From the NCBI RefSeq assembly GCF_014697105.1, contig NZ_JACJRF010000014.1:1-64000 (forward strand): 64,000 nt of DNA. Direction: 5' to 3'. Position 1 is the stretch's first letter. Every line of letters starts with the position of its first letter. This DNA is from Anabaena subtropica FACHB-260. Lineage in GTDB: Bacteria > Cyanobacteriota > Cyanobacteriia > Cyanobacteriales > Nostocaceae. Below are positions 1 through 9,046 of the stretch, piece by piece. Under the pieces are notes generated by a model. The model was not told the DNA's origin, searched no databases, and worked only from the letters and a program-made list of their open reading frames with translations. A program made the position numbers and the translations under genes.

Positions 1-105
1 GTAATGAGTAATGAGTAATGAGTAATGAGTAATGAGTAATGAGTAATGAGTAATGAGTAATGAGTAATGAGTAATGAGTAATGAGTAATGAGTAATGAGT
101 AATGA
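1..105. repeat. Heptanucleotide tandem repeat (STRR), 15 copies of GTAATGA
   Basis: Fifteen perfect 7-bp units run from the left window edge and then decay into GTGATAT, so the array may extend further left. Short tandemly repeated repetitive sequences of this kind are typical of heterocystous cyanobacteria. The reverse-complement unit CATTACT recurs near 24374 and 44455. No coding role is visible. Confidence 0.95.
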
Positions 106-148
106 GTGATATATCTCGACTCCTCAGACTTCTTCCACTTACTGATAC

Positions 149-1726
149 TTAGAAGGTAAAAGTTGTCCGAACTGTACCAATATAAATTTTGTCATTACTA
201 TTATTATGTTCTGGGTTCGTGATGAGAAATAACCCTGGAGTTATTGCCAGATTATCTGTGATTTGCAGGTGGTAAAAAGCTTCTATATGTAAAGATGTAT
301 CCTCATCTTCAAAGGCATCACCGAAACTATTATGATTCACTTTAGGTGGTTGACCTACCACAAATCCAGCAAAACTACCTTCTTTGCCAATATCTCTAAG
401 AGTTAGTAGTAACGCCCATGTAGAGATGACAGCATTTGGGTTTGCGGGTAAATCTTCTGCTTTTGCATCAATCAAACCAACTCGCCCTCCCAGGGTGATA
501 GTTGGGTTAATTTGCCAAGCAGCTTCTGCACCAAAGGAATTAGCTGTAATTGCATCTGCTTGATTATTAAACGGATTGCCGGTTAATTCGCTGCCGGTTC
601 CCGTATTTACATTATTGTAAGAGTAGATATAGGTAACACTGAGTGCTGTGTTTTTGGTAGGTTCAAGGGTGAGTTGAGCGATGGCGCCATGAGGACTAGC
701 AAAAATTCCTCTCTCTGGATCAGCTGCATCGTTAGTGACGTATCCTAACGAGAAATTGAGAGAGTCATTGAAATTATGAGAAATGCCGATACCTGCACCC
801 CCACCTTGTCGGCGAATCGGATTTTCTCGTCCAAATGTGGAAATTGAGCCGTCTCCACTACCGCTAAAAAGAGGATTGACACTAGGTACAAAATCACCTA
901 ATCCTCCTCCCAAAGCATATAAAGTTATACGAGTCTGCTTACTTAGGGGGAATTTATAATCTATCTCATCTACTTCCACCTCATTATCATCGTCACCATC
1001 AAATCCCAAATTAGCCATTTGAGTTCCGGTAACATCTGCTAATTCTGGTGTATTTCGACCTTGCAAGCGTACTTGTAATTGGTCTTTACCAGTAACACTA
1101 GTCTCTAAGCTGAGACGGACGCGATCGCTAAATGCTAAATTCTCATTTATTGGCTTGGTTCTACTGTTGGCTTTTTTCCCACCAGCGACTCCAGTCACAG
1201 CAAAAATAATCTCTCCCTCTAACTCAACTTGGGGTGAAAACTGTTGTATTTCTAATGCAGCCACTTCTTTTTCTAATAAATCTATGCGGTTGCTAAAAGT
1301 TGCTAACTCTGCCGAAAATTTTGTTTTTAATTGTTGAATATTAGTTAAGGTTATTCGATTAATTTTGTCAATTTTACCCTGATTAATTAGCTTATTTATG
1401 TGTGTAATACAAGTATGGAATTTACTAGCAAAGTCATATCTAGTCAGGGTTTGATTATTAGTATTATCCTGGATAGCACAATCATATTGCTCAATCAATG
1501 CTTGTAGTGTTTGAAATGCCCAACTTTCAGGAGTAATATCCGACAACTGAGAAACTGATGTGATTTTATGAAATTTATTATTTTCTTCTTCTACTGGAAT
1601 AGTTGTTGCGCTAACTTTAGTTATACTACTCAAAAAAATGGAAATGATTAAACCAATTAGGTGCATTTCCTTCCCAACAATCAAACCCATCAATCTTATC
1701 TCCTGAAAATCAGCAATTTGATTCAC
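149..1726 (-). CDS. SLH domain-containing OprB-type outer-membrane porin (cyanobacterial iron/solute uptake porin family)
   Basis: The 525-residue product has the standard cyanobacterial porin layout. A signal-like hydrophobic stretch lies near residues 21-40, an SLH-like peptidoglycan/secondary-polymer anchoring segment near 50-115, a short coiled coil near 130-160 (SNRIDLLEKEVAALE), and then a Gly/Asn/Thr-rich beta-barrel that ends in an aromatic residue (TTFTF), as outer-membrane barrels do. By family it should sit in the outer membrane and pass small solutes or ions; the substrate cannot be read from sequence. The first Met is upstream of the likely export signal. Met13 (1690) or Met21 (1666, giving MHLIGLIISIFLSS) would be a more typical start. 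It stands alone, followed by the heptamer repeat. Confidence 0.85.
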   Translation of the reverse strand: MNQIADFQEIRLMGLIVGKEMHLIGLIISIFLSSITKVSATTIPVEEENNKFHKITSVSQLSDITPESWAFQTLQALIEQYDCAIQDNTNNQTLTRYDFASKFHTCITHINKLINQGKIDKINRITLTNIQQLKTKFSAELATFSNRIDLLEKEVAALEIQQFSPQVELEGEIIFAVTGVAGGKKANSRTKPINENLAFSDRVRLSLETSVTGKDQLQVRLQGRNTPELADVTGTQMANLGFDGDDDNEVEVDEIDYKFPLSKQTRITLYALGGGLGDFVPSVNPLFSGSGDGSISTFGRENPIRRQGGGAGIGISHNFNDSLNFSLGYVTNDAADPERGIFASPHGAIAQLTLEPTKNTALSVTYIYSYNNVNTGTGSELTGNPFNNQADAITANSFGAEAAWQINPTITLGGRVGLIDAKAEDLPANPNAVISTWALLLTLRDIGKEGSFAGFVVGQPPKVNHNSFGDAFEDEDTSLHIEAFYHLQITDNLAITPGLFLITNPEHNNSNDKIYIGTVRTTFTF

Positions 1727-1765
1727 TAAATTTATAATTACGTTAGTGTAGCGGAGCCTTTTTTA

Positions 1766-2767
1766 TTACGAATTACAAATTACATTAAGTCGCTGTTCGC
1801 ATAGATGTAATAATCTTTCTGTAAAAAGACGACGTTCAATAAATAGAGTGCTGATATGAATATGTCGGACTAAAGTTAGAGTAGTATAAGCTTCAATTGC
1901 AGGTAAAAATTCATCGCCTGTAAGCTGAATGAATCTTGTAGTTAGAATATTTGCATACTCTTGTAATGCTTGGGAATTACCAAAGGTACGCAAGCTGTAT
2001 TCTTGCAGATGAGCAATGAAATTACCGATATCAACTGCTGGATTACCTATACAATATAAATCTAGGTCAATGAGATACAAACGAGAATTATTAATAATCA
2101 CTTGATCATGATAAAAATCACGATGAATACCACAGCATTTTAATTCTGATGTCTTTTCTCCTAAATCATCACTTGCTGCTAATATGCGTTTTAAACGTGC
2201 TTGCCATTGTGGATATTGTTCCATAACTAATGGAATCCGTTCATGCAAAATTCTTAATTCATCTGACATCGTATGAGAACGACGAGGAATAATATTAACT
2301 TGATGCAATTTATAAGCAGCTTCAGCAATTAATTTTGCAGGTAAAATACCGTTAGCTTGAGATAGTAATTGAGTAGCAGTCACCCCTTCAACCTTACGCT
2401 GCAACCACATTTGCCATTCAGGAATTATCCCTACAGGTTCAGGTACAGAAATTCCATCAGGACTATCATCAGCAAATCCCGATTCCCATAGAGATTTCTG
2501 TAACTCATAACTATGAAAATCCGTTCCCTTCGCCCTCACCTTACCAATCAGCGTAATAATTTCCCCGGCATTATTAATCAACTCATATTCAATCAAACAA
2601 CGCCGCCCCAACTTATGACGAATTACCCGGACATTCTGCACACGACAATTTTTAGCTATGTCCAAACACCCCTCAAAACACTCCTCCACCCGCACCCGAT
2701 CAACCGCATCCGCCAAAAAAGGCATCTTCTCATCACTAAAACCCATACTCAGCGTACCTCCGCGCAT
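1766..2767 (-). CDS. Aminoglycoside phosphotransferase (APH)-like kinase
   Basis: The 333-residue protein has a protein-kinase-like/APH fold. The catalytic loop reads GIHRDFYHDQV (HxDxxxxN-like, with His-Asp and Asp) and the metal-binding segment reads LYLIDLDLYCIGNPAVDIGNFIAHL. The family phosphorylates small molecules such as sugars, choline or antibiotics; the substrate here is unknown. It is the last gene of the leftward glycan arm, about 46 bp after the ABC exporter. A role in phosphorylating a sugar or lipid-linked precursor is therefore an inference from context. Met8 (MGFSDEK) is a plausible alternative start, because the first codons lie in low-complexity CTCCGCGC-rich sequence. Confidence 0.75.
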   Translation of the reverse strand: MRGGTLSMGFSDEKMPFLADAVDRVRVEECFEGCLDIAKNCRVQNVRVIRHKLGRRCLIEYELINNAGEIITLIGKVRAKGTDFHSYELQKSLWESGFADDSPDGISVPEPVGIIPEWQMWLQRKVEGVTATQLLSQANGILPAKLIAEAAYKLHQVNIIPRRSHTMSDELRILHERIPLVMEQYPQWQARLKRILAASDDLGEKTSELKCCGIHRDFYHDQVIINNSRLYLIDLDLYCIGNPAVDIGNFIAHLQEYSLRTFGNSQALQEYANILTTRFIQLTGDEFLPAIEAYTTLTLVRHIHISTLFIERRLFTERLLHLCEQRLNVICNS

Positions 2768-2813
2768 ACCTCCGCGCCCCTCTGCGTTAAAAAAACTCTC
2801 TTATCTCCCCTCT

Positions 2814-4616
2814 CTAAACCCTCAAAGAAGCCTGCACCTCATACAAAGCCGCATAACGCCCATTTTTGTGCATCAACTCCACATGAGAACCTTGTTCCAC
2901 CACCCGCCCATTTTCCAAATAAACAATCATATCTGCACGAGTAGCAAAATCAAGATCATGAGTAATCAAAAAAGTTGTGCGATTTTGTGACAACCTTTGC
3001 AGCGCATCAATCACAGCCTTCTCACTACCCTTATCTAACCCCGTAGTAGGTTCATCTAAAATCAGGATAGGAGCTTGACGAATAGCAGCACGAGCGATCG
3101 CAATCCGTTGTCTTTGTCCCCCAGAAAGAGTCGCGCCTCTTTCCCCAACAATAGTGTCATATCCTTGCGGTAAAGCTTGGATAAAATCATGAGCATGAGC
3201 TAAACGCGCCGCCTCTTCAATTTCCGCATCAGACACCCCAGCAATGCCGTAGGCAATGTTTTCTTTAATACTTGCAGCGAATAAAAGACTATCTTGCAAA
3301 ACTACACTAATTTGCGGACGTAATGATGCCAATGTGTATTCTCGAATATCCCGCCCATCAATCATCACCCGCCCGGATGTAGGATCATAAAGCCGTAATA
3401 ATAAACTCACTAACGTCGATTTACCACCACCAGAAGTCCCCACAATTGCTACTTGCTGTCCCGATTGAATGTTTAAATTGATATCTTCTAGTAGGACTTG
3501 TCCTGAGTCATAAGCAAAGTGGACGTGATCAAAACTTACCGCACCCCGTAAAATTGGTGCTGGGATGGCATCCGGTGCATCAAAGATATCAGGTTTTTGA
3601 TTTAACACATCTAAAATACGCTCACCAGAAGCCGCAGCTTTAGCTAGTCGTCCCGTGTATTTAGCGAAGTTCTGCACTGGCTTAAAGGCATTCTTGAGGT
3701 AGGTAAGGAATACCAACACATCCCCAGGGGTTAAAGCATCACGCAACGCCAACCAAGAGCCATACCATAAAACGATCGCTGTTCCCATTGCAATTACAGC
3801 ATCAACGGTACGTTCCAAGTGAGCCGCCAGCCGTTGGGTTTTAACGCTTTCTTTCAAACTACTCTGATTTTGTTGAGCAAATACTCGCGCAAAAGCATCC
3901 TGTAGGGAAAGGGCTTTTATTAATTTAATCGCAGCTATAGATTCAGCCGCAGTCGCCGCCACAGCACCTTCTTGTTGACGTTGTTTTAATGAGGAATCTT
4001 TGATGCGCTGGCTGAGTCGGTTAGTAACTAACCAAAAGAACGGTAATGTGATGAGTGATAGCAGAGTGAGGCTACGATTCATCCAAAACATCACCCCAAT
4101 CATGCCAAATAGAGAGAGAATGCTCACTATTAGCGGTAAAGCTGCCGTAATCATAATCTCTTGGAGACGGCTAGCATCGCTACTGACACGGATAATTAAA
4201 TCACCACTACGGGCTTTGGTGTGATAAGCCAAAGATAAATTTTGCAGATGACAATATAAATGATTCCGCACTTTCGCCATGACTCGGCTACCGACTATGG
4301 CTAATCCCACGGTACTCCAATAAGCAGCAAGGGCGCGTAAGCCTGTGATAAGTAAGACTGCAACGGCTGAGAATGTCAGTAATGTGATTGGTTCTAAACC
4401 AGCAATCACGGGAATACTATTGAGCCTTTCGCCACGCAGGAGAACGTAATCAAAGACAAACTTGAGCGGCCAAGGTTCTAATACTCGGAATCCGACATCT
4501 GCAATTAAGGCGATCGCCGAAACTAAAAGTAGTCCATACTGGGGACGAATATCAGGCCAGAAATAAGCCAGCACTCCCCACAAACCGGGAACAGCTGATT
4601 TTTTGGGTTTTGGCAT
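2814..4616 (-). CDS. Type-I ABC exporter, fused permease and ATPase
   Basis: The 600-residue half-transporter has about six membrane segments in residues 20-310, then a nucleotide-binding domain with Walker A GTSGGGKST (about 392-400), signature LSGGQRQR (about 497-504), Walker B ILILDEP (about 516-522) and H-loop LITHD. It should dimerise in the inner membrane and use ATP to export a lipid, glycolipid or glycan. It directly abuts the glycosyltransferase gene upstream (4616/4617), so the two are cotranscribed. A homologous exporter sits in the rightward arm (11521-13368) and shares the phrase LRLLEPWPLKFVFDY and closely similar ATPase motifs. The substrate is inferred from neighbours only. 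Confidence 0.9.
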   Translation of the reverse strand: MPKPKKSAVPGLWGVLAYFWPDIRPQYGLLLVSAIALIADVGFRVLEPWPLKFVFDYVLLRGERLNSIPVIAGLEPITLLTFSAVAVLLITGLRALAAYWSTVGLAIVGSRVMAKVRNHLYCHLQNLSLAYHTKARSGDLIIRVSSDASRLQEIMITAALPLIVSILSLFGMIGVMFWMNRSLTLLSLITLPFFWLVTNRLSQRIKDSSLKQRQQEGAVAATAAESIAAIKLIKALSLQDAFARVFAQQNQSSLKESVKTQRLAAHLERTVDAVIAMGTAIVLWYGSWLALRDALTPGDVLVFLTYLKNAFKPVQNFAKYTGRLAKAAASGERILDVLNQKPDIFDAPDAIPAPILRGAVSFDHVHFAYDSGQVLLEDINLNIQSGQQVAIVGTSGGGKSTLVSLLLRLYDPTSGRVMIDGRDIREYTLASLRPQISVVLQDSLLFAASIKENIAYGIAGVSDAEIEEAARLAHAHDFIQALPQGYDTIVGERGATLSGGQRQRIAIARAAIRQAPILILDEPTTGLDKGSEKAVIDALQRLSQNRTTFLITHDLDFATRADMIVYLENGRVVEQGSHVELMHKNGRYAALYEVQASLRV

Positions 4617-5777
4617 TTATCGTTTCACCTCCATCGGTAATGAAGAGGCTATATGCAGAATTTGCCCTGCGATCGCATCCCAAGTATGATTTGCTATGAC
4701 AGTTTTACGTGCCGCCTGTCCTAAACTATGACGGAGAGTAGGCGATCGCCATAATTGTTCTAAAGTGTCAGCTAAGGCGATCGCATCACCAGGAGGGCAA
4801 AGCATACCATTCACCCCTGGATCAATCAAGTCTGTCAATTGCCCAATCTGACTAACAACTACAGGCAAACCAGCCGCCATATATTCATACACTTTCAACG
4901 GTGAGAAGTAAAAATCAGCTTGTGCGGCGTAGGGTGCAACAGCCACATCCATTGCAGCTAATAATTGGGGAATTTCATCAGGATTCACCGCACCTGTAAA
5001 TTGAGTATGAGCATCTAATCCCCGTGTAGCTAATTCAGCTTCCAGATTCTCTCGTTCCGGGCCATCACCAACAATCAAAAGTTTGGCGTTGGGAACACGT
5101 TGATGCAGTAAACTGAAAGCTTCCGTCAGGATTGGCAATCCATGCCAAGGTTTCAAACTACCGACAAATCCCACTGTAAAACTTTCTCGTTGACTTGCCG
5201 AACGCAGATTAGAAAAGCGGTGAGGATTGACACCATTAGGGATGACATGAACTTTGCTACTATCCACATAATCCAGCAAGTAAGTTTTCACTGCATCAGA
5301 AACCGCAATCAATGCTGTAGCGGCTGAGAACACCCGACTAGCCACAGTTTCCGCACTTTGACGATCAATCAAACCCCGATGCTGTGCCTGTTCGATAATC
5401 AGAGGCGAATTCACCTCCAACAAACCAGGGATTCCCATAGCTTGGGCATATTCCATCGCGCCATAACTCCAAAGAGAATAACGCTCATAAATCAAATCAA
5501 AAGAGCCGAATTTCTCCAAATTTAAACGTAAATCAGGATTACTGGCTAAAGCAACCTGCTCTCGCACCGCCCGTTCTAGCTTGGGAATAGGTGGAAGTTG
5601 ATGTACTACCACATCAGCCAAATCCGCCGGTAACTCTCCCCCAATCCGAGTAGCAAACAATGTAACTTGTCCACCTTGCCCGATTAAAGCTCGGATTACC
5701 TCCTGCACATGAATAGAGCATCCCTTCTGCCCAAATACAGGTATACCAGGATCAGCACAAATATAAGCAACTCTCAC
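4617..5777 (-). CDS. GT4 family glycosyltransferase
   Basis: The 386-residue GT-B enzyme begins MRVAYICADPGIPVFGQKGCSIHVQEVIRAL, an N-terminal Rossmann domain with the glycine-rich acceptor loop common in GT4. The C-terminal donor domain has VGFVGSLKPWHG and the donor-site motif SPLKVYEYMAAGLPVV. GT4 enzymes transfer sugars from nucleotide-sugars with retention of configuration. No membrane segment is evident, so it should act on the cytoplasmic face. It is contiguous with the ABC exporter downstream, which suggests that its product is the exported molecule. Donor and acceptor are unknown. Confidence 0.9.
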   Translation of the reverse strand: MRVAYICADPGIPVFGQKGCSIHVQEVIRALIGQGGQVTLFATRIGGELPADLADVVVHQLPPIPKLERAVREQVALASNPDLRLNLEKFGSFDLIYERYSLWSYGAMEYAQAMGIPGLLEVNSPLIIEQAQHRGLIDRQSAETVASRVFSAATALIAVSDAVKTYLLDYVDSSKVHVIPNGVNPHRFSNLRSASQRESFTVGFVGSLKPWHGLPILTEAFSLLHQRVPNAKLLIVGDGPERENLEAELATRGLDAHTQFTGAVNPDEIPQLLAAMDVAVAPYAAQADFYFSPLKVYEYMAAGLPVVVSQIGQLTDLIDPGVNGMLCPPGDAIALADTLEQLWRSPTLRHSLGQAARKTVIANHTWDAIAGQILHIASSLPMEVKR

Positions 5778-5792
5778 CCTTCACACCTCCTA

Positions 5793-5873
5793 ATACCAAT
5801 TCAAAATTCAAAATAAAGAAAGCCTGATATCACAAGGGTTTGAGAATGTGTATCTATTCTTTTTAATTGGTAT
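5793..5873. repeat. Short inverted repeat ATACCAATT / AATTGGTAT
   Basis: Two 9-bp inverted arms (5793-5801 and 5865-5873) frame about 63 bp of AT-rich sequence between two glycosyltransferase genes of the same strand. Small dispersed repeats of this type are common in Nostoc intergenic DNA. It has no T tract, so it is not a clear terminator. Confidence 0.5.
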
Positions 5874-5904
5874 AAACCCTCTGATACTCCTCTGCGCCTC
5901 TGCG

Positions 5905-5958
5905 CGACGGACACTTTGCTCAAGTCGGGAGACCCGCCCACGCAAGTGTCCTCCTCTG
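5905..5958. repeat. Palindromic dispersed repeat, copy 1 (encodes a gene C-terminus)
   Basis: Imperfect hairpin with arms GGACACTTTGC (5909-5919) and GCAAGTGTCC (5942-5951). A reverse-complement copy lies at 11402-11453. The stop codon and the last dozen or so codons of the leftward glycosyltransferase fall inside this repeat. Confidence 0.8.
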
Positions 5959-7182
5959 CGTGAGAAATAACTCCTTTAAAACCGCCGTATTACGATGAAT
6001 ATCAAACTCAGATTCAATTAATTCCCTAGCCTGAGTTGACAACCTCACCCTTAAAGCAGAATCTGTCAGGAGTTGCCCAAGAGCATTGGCTAACTGCTCC
6101 GCATCATATTGCCCGACAATCAACCCAGTCTCTCCATCCCGTACCAATTCAGGAATACCCGTCACATCCGTACTCACACAGGGAGTTCCCAAAGCCATAG
6201 CTTCCAGCAAAACTGTAGGTAATCCATCCCGATTACCATCTTTGCCAATCACATAAGGCGCAGCAAACACAGCAGCTTGTTGTACTAATTGAAACACATC
6301 ATTTTGGGGACGCGGGCCGATAATTTCCACACAAGATTGCAGTCCCAAATCTATAATTTGCCGCCGCAAGGTAAATTCTAAAGAACCAGTACCGACAATT
6401 TGACACTGAAACTCATAATTTTTCTGCTTGAGAATCGCACAAGCATCAATTAAAACAGATAGCCCTTTCTTCTCAATTAACCGACCGACTGAGATAATTA
6501 ATGGCGGACGTTCAGCCGGCGAAGAATATTGTAATTGTCGTAAATCTAACCCGTTATAGATGCGTTGGACTTGGTTTGCGGCTAGGTTATATGTCTTGTG
6601 CAGATATTCGACATTATAATCACTCACAGTTACCACACTAGCCGCATCCTGTAACTTACATTGCATATCCGCAAATTCCACGCTTTCATGAAAGATATCT
6701 TTAGCGTGAGCCGTGAAGGTATAGGGAATGCCTGTAAAGTGAGATGCTAGGCGAGCGACACTAGTTGCTACAGTGCCAAAATGAGCGTGTAAATGAGTAA
6801 TGCCTTTGAGTTTTACTTCTCGTGCTAACCATGCAGCTTGGTAGACAGTGCTGGCTTTTTCACCTTGAGCAAATGCCAATTTTGACCAAAAATCAGGGAT
6901 AACTTGACTGGCTTCTTGTAATTCTGCCCAGAAATAACTAGCGGCTGTAGGTGCGAGGCTATTAAGTGAGTCGCTCACCCGACCTTGAATTGGTTTGCGA
7001 ATGTAAGTTACAGGCGCACGTACCTGGGAAATAATATTTTGAAAGTGCGTGTCTGATGGTGGTCTTAAAGCGAAAATTTTGATATCTAAGCCAGCCGCTT
7101 CATGAGCCAGAATTTCATTGACAACAAAGGTTTCAGAATAGCGAGGATAACGTTTGAGAACATAAGCAACAGACATGGACAT
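5920..7182 (-). CDS. GT4 family glycosyltransferase (WcaL/colanic-acid-type)
   Basis: About 420 residues from the chosen start. It begins MSMSVAYVLKRYPRYSETFVVNEI, the usual opening of this GT4 branch. The open frame extends upstream to 7281, but those codons come from TTCGTAATTCG-type repeat sequence, and Met at 7182 has a GAAAGG ribosome-binding-like stretch. Donor-domain motifs are SVGRLIEKKGL and DGNRDGLPTVLLEAMALGTPCVSTDVTGIPELV, including the acidic EX7E-type site. The last residues (about QRRTLAWAGLPT) are encoded by a palindromic dispersed repeat. It is cotranscribed with the COG4671-type transferase upstream and is a probable polysaccharide assembly enzyme in the cytoplasm. Confidence 0.87.
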   Translation of the reverse strand: MSMSVAYVLKRYPRYSETFVVNEILAHEAAGLDIKIFALRPPSDTHFQNIISQVRAPVTYIRKPIQGRVSDSLNSLAPTAASYFWAELQEASQVIPDFWSKLAFAQGEKASTVYQAAWLAREVKLKGITHLHAHFGTVATSVARLASHFTGIPYTFTAHAKDIFHESVEFADMQCKLQDAASVVTVSDYNVEYLHKTYNLAANQVQRIYNGLDLRQLQYSSPAERPPLIISVGRLIEKKGLSVLIDACAILKQKNYEFQCQIVGTGSLEFTLRRQIIDLGLQSCVEIIGPRPQNDVFQLVQQAAVFAAPYVIGKDGNRDGLPTVLLEAMALGTPCVSTDVTGIPELVRDGETGLIVGQYDAEQLANALGQLLTDSALRVRLSTQARELIESEFDIHRNTAVLKELFLTQRRTLAWAGLPT

Positions 7183-7277
7183 AATTTCGTAATACCTTTC
7201 GGGACGCAAGCTACGTAATTCGTAATTCGTAATTGAGGAGGTGGGATTTTTGCTTTTGACAAATGACTGATGACTTT

Positions 7278-8570
7278 TCAAGAAGCTTGTGGTGGTGCTT
7301 GATGAGCAGACATGAGGATTTCATCGACGAATTGGGGAATGCGGGTAAGTCCTTGGAGATCGACGAAATTACGGACTTGTGGTGGCTTAATCTCCAGTTT
7401 TAGCCAGTTGGTTAATGCCGCAGGTGTTAGTTGATTTGGGTGCAATACATCAATTAAGCTAAGTTTTTGTAATCTTTCAGCCCGGATTAATTGTTCCTTT
7501 CGGGGTTTGACGCGGGGTATAATCAGCGATCGCTTGCCAAATGACAACAATTCACAGGTGGTATTGTAACCACCCATCGCAATCACGCGCTCGGCTTGAT
7601 GTAGTAACATTGTCGGCTCGGCTAAATATTCCAACACGCGCAAATTGTCACGTTGGGCTGCATAGTTGTGGAGTTTTTGCCTAACTTCTCGCGGCATAAA
7701 GGGGCCTGTCAAGATTATACCGTTCATCTGGGGTGGTAGTTCAGCATGAGCGAATGTTTCTGCTAAACGCGCTCCATCTTGTCCGCCTCCCATTAAGCAC
7801 AATACTAAGCGTTCAGATGGCAGATTGAGGGATTTAAATGCTTGAACGCTATCTACATCCAGATGTTTTAGTCGGCTGCGTTGGTCAAGATAGCCTGTGT
7901 AGCGGAATTTGGCAACGGTTTTTGGCTGGAGGTGATATTCTTTGGCTAGGTCATAGATGTTGCGATCGCCATACACCCAAACTTGATCATAGTATGTTTG
8001 AATAGCCTCTTCATTAGCAGCTCGTTTCCAATCTCGACGCACGGAAGCAGGTTCATCTAAGATATCCCGTAAACCTAGAATGCAGAGAGTTTTCCCTTCT
8101 CTACGCAAGTAGTCTAAGGTGGGGTCTAGTTCTTTGACTGCTCCTCGCGGTACATTATCCACAATGAAAATATCAGGTTTAAATGTTTTGATGGTTGTGA
8201 GGATAACTTGCGATCGCAGTGTAATAATTTCCTGCAATGATAGATGCAATTTTCGTGCCTGATATTGCCCATCAATGTTTTTGTGCAGAGCCGGGAGTGT
8301 CAAACAATCCACCCCTGGTGGTGTTGGTAGATTGCTGGCATCTTGAATGCCGCTAATCATTAAAATATCAGTTTGTAGGGGTGAAGATCCTAAGGTTTGA
8401 GTAATTAACAAATTACGGCGTTTGTGTCCTAGCCCCATTGTGTCGTGGGAATATAAAGCAATGCGCCACTTACGAGTATTGCTAGATAAACTACTAACCT
8501 CTGAAGATACGACGCTAGCCGATGTTCGTGTTATTTCTTCAGAGTGGGGTAACAATTTGTTCATTTGCAC
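7278..8570 (-). CDS. COG4671-type (MurG-like GT-B) glycosyltransferase
   Basis: The 430-residue protein opens (after a Ser-rich stretch) with IALYSHDTMGLGHKRRNLLI, the N-terminal nucleotide-sugar/acceptor loop of the predicted glycosyltransferase family COG4671. The C-terminal half has the donor-site pattern GGYNTTCELLSFGKRSLIIPRVKPRKEQLIRAERL. It is the first gene of the leftward arm and is transcribed away from a related gene (9047) across a 476-bp divergent control region. The donor sugar is not predictable. Two homologues (9047 and 10233) are in the right arm. Confidence 0.82.
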   Translation of the reverse strand: MQMNKLLPHSEEITRTSASVVSSEVSSLSSNTRKWRIALYSHDTMGLGHKRRNLLITQTLGSSPLQTDILMISGIQDASNLPTPPGVDCLTLPALHKNIDGQYQARKLHLSLQEIITLRSQVILTTIKTFKPDIFIVDNVPRGAVKELDPTLDYLRREGKTLCILGLRDILDEPASVRRDWKRAANEEAIQTYYDQVWVYGDRNIYDLAKEYHLQPKTVAKFRYTGYLDQRSRLKHLDVDSVQAFKSLNLPSERLVLCLMGGGQDGARLAETFAHAELPPQMNGIILTGPFMPREVRQKLHNYAAQRDNLRVLEYLAEPTMLLHQAERVIAMGGYNTTCELLSFGKRSLIIPRVKPRKEQLIRAERLQKLSLIDVLHPNQLTPAALTNWLKLEIKPPQVRNFVDLQGLTRIPQFVDEILMSAHQAPPQAS

Positions 8571-8801
8571 TCCTTAATTTTTCCCACGGTCTCTAATACC
8601 GTTCTTATCTAGCAATCCGATATGATTCATGAGGAAACACTATCTTCGTGGAGTTTAGTAAAGTCCAAATTTTGACAAATAGAGCCTGAATGTCTCTTAC
8701 TTAGTTTGCCTCCTAATGATAAGTAAGCTACTATTGATTTCAGTTTAACCTTAACTTAAAGTAAGTTTAATCAAAGCTTCATGAGAAGATAATGAAGGAA
8801 A

Positions 8802-8819
8802 CATGAGAAAGTTCTCATG
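8802..8819. promoter_or_regulatory. Palindromic operator candidate, site 1
   Basis: CATGAGAAAGTTCTCATG is a perfect 18-bp palindrome apart from its central AG. A nearly identical site lies about 123 bp to the right. Its position between divergent operons suggests a dimeric transcription factor site; the regulator is unknown. Confidence 0.55.
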
Positions 8820-8924
8820 AAACCAGTGCCGGATATCAAAAATCATCTCTTCACTTCATGTAAAAAAGTTGATATACACCTTTTCTGGACTGGAAAAATA
8901 CTGCTGAATATGCTCAAAAGTTTG

Positions 8925-8940
8925 ATGAGAAACTTCTCAT
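8925..8940. promoter_or_regulatory. Palindromic operator candidate, site 2
   Basis: ATGAGAAACTTCTCAT repeats the ATGAGAA-N2-TTCTCAT core of site 1. It is about 105 bp upstream of the rightward start codon at 9047, and is followed by TTTCATGAAAAACTCAT, a weaker partial copy. Confidence 0.55.
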
Positions 8941-9046
8941 GCAAATTTCATGAAAAACTCATATAAATAAGTGATTATATGTACTGGTAAGAGAACATCA
9001 AACGGGTGTTTCTGCTATGTGTATTCCAACTTAATGGGTAACAATT

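Larger units (their letters stand above)
8571..9046. promoter_or_regulatory. Divergent promoter region between the two glycan arms
   Basis: This 476-bp gap has no gene. It separates the leftward and rightward glycosyltransferase operons, so it should carry both promoters. Within it are two near-identical palindromes (listed separately) plus isolated half-sites CATGAGAA at 8780-8787 and a degenerate CATGAAAAACTCATA near 8949. I cannot place the -10 elements with confidence. Confidence 0.6.

Noticed and set aside
1-105. CRISPR-like array at the left edge
   Set aside because: The units are 7 bp with no spacers, so it is a simple tandem repeat.
2513-2990. Plus-strand open frames opposite the kinase and ABC exporter genes
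   Set aside because: They are compositional shadows of well-conserved minus-strand genes and show no family features.
7183-7281. Extended start for the GT4 gene at 5920
   Set aside because: These codons come from TTCGTAATTCG repeat sequence and are not part of the GT4 fold.
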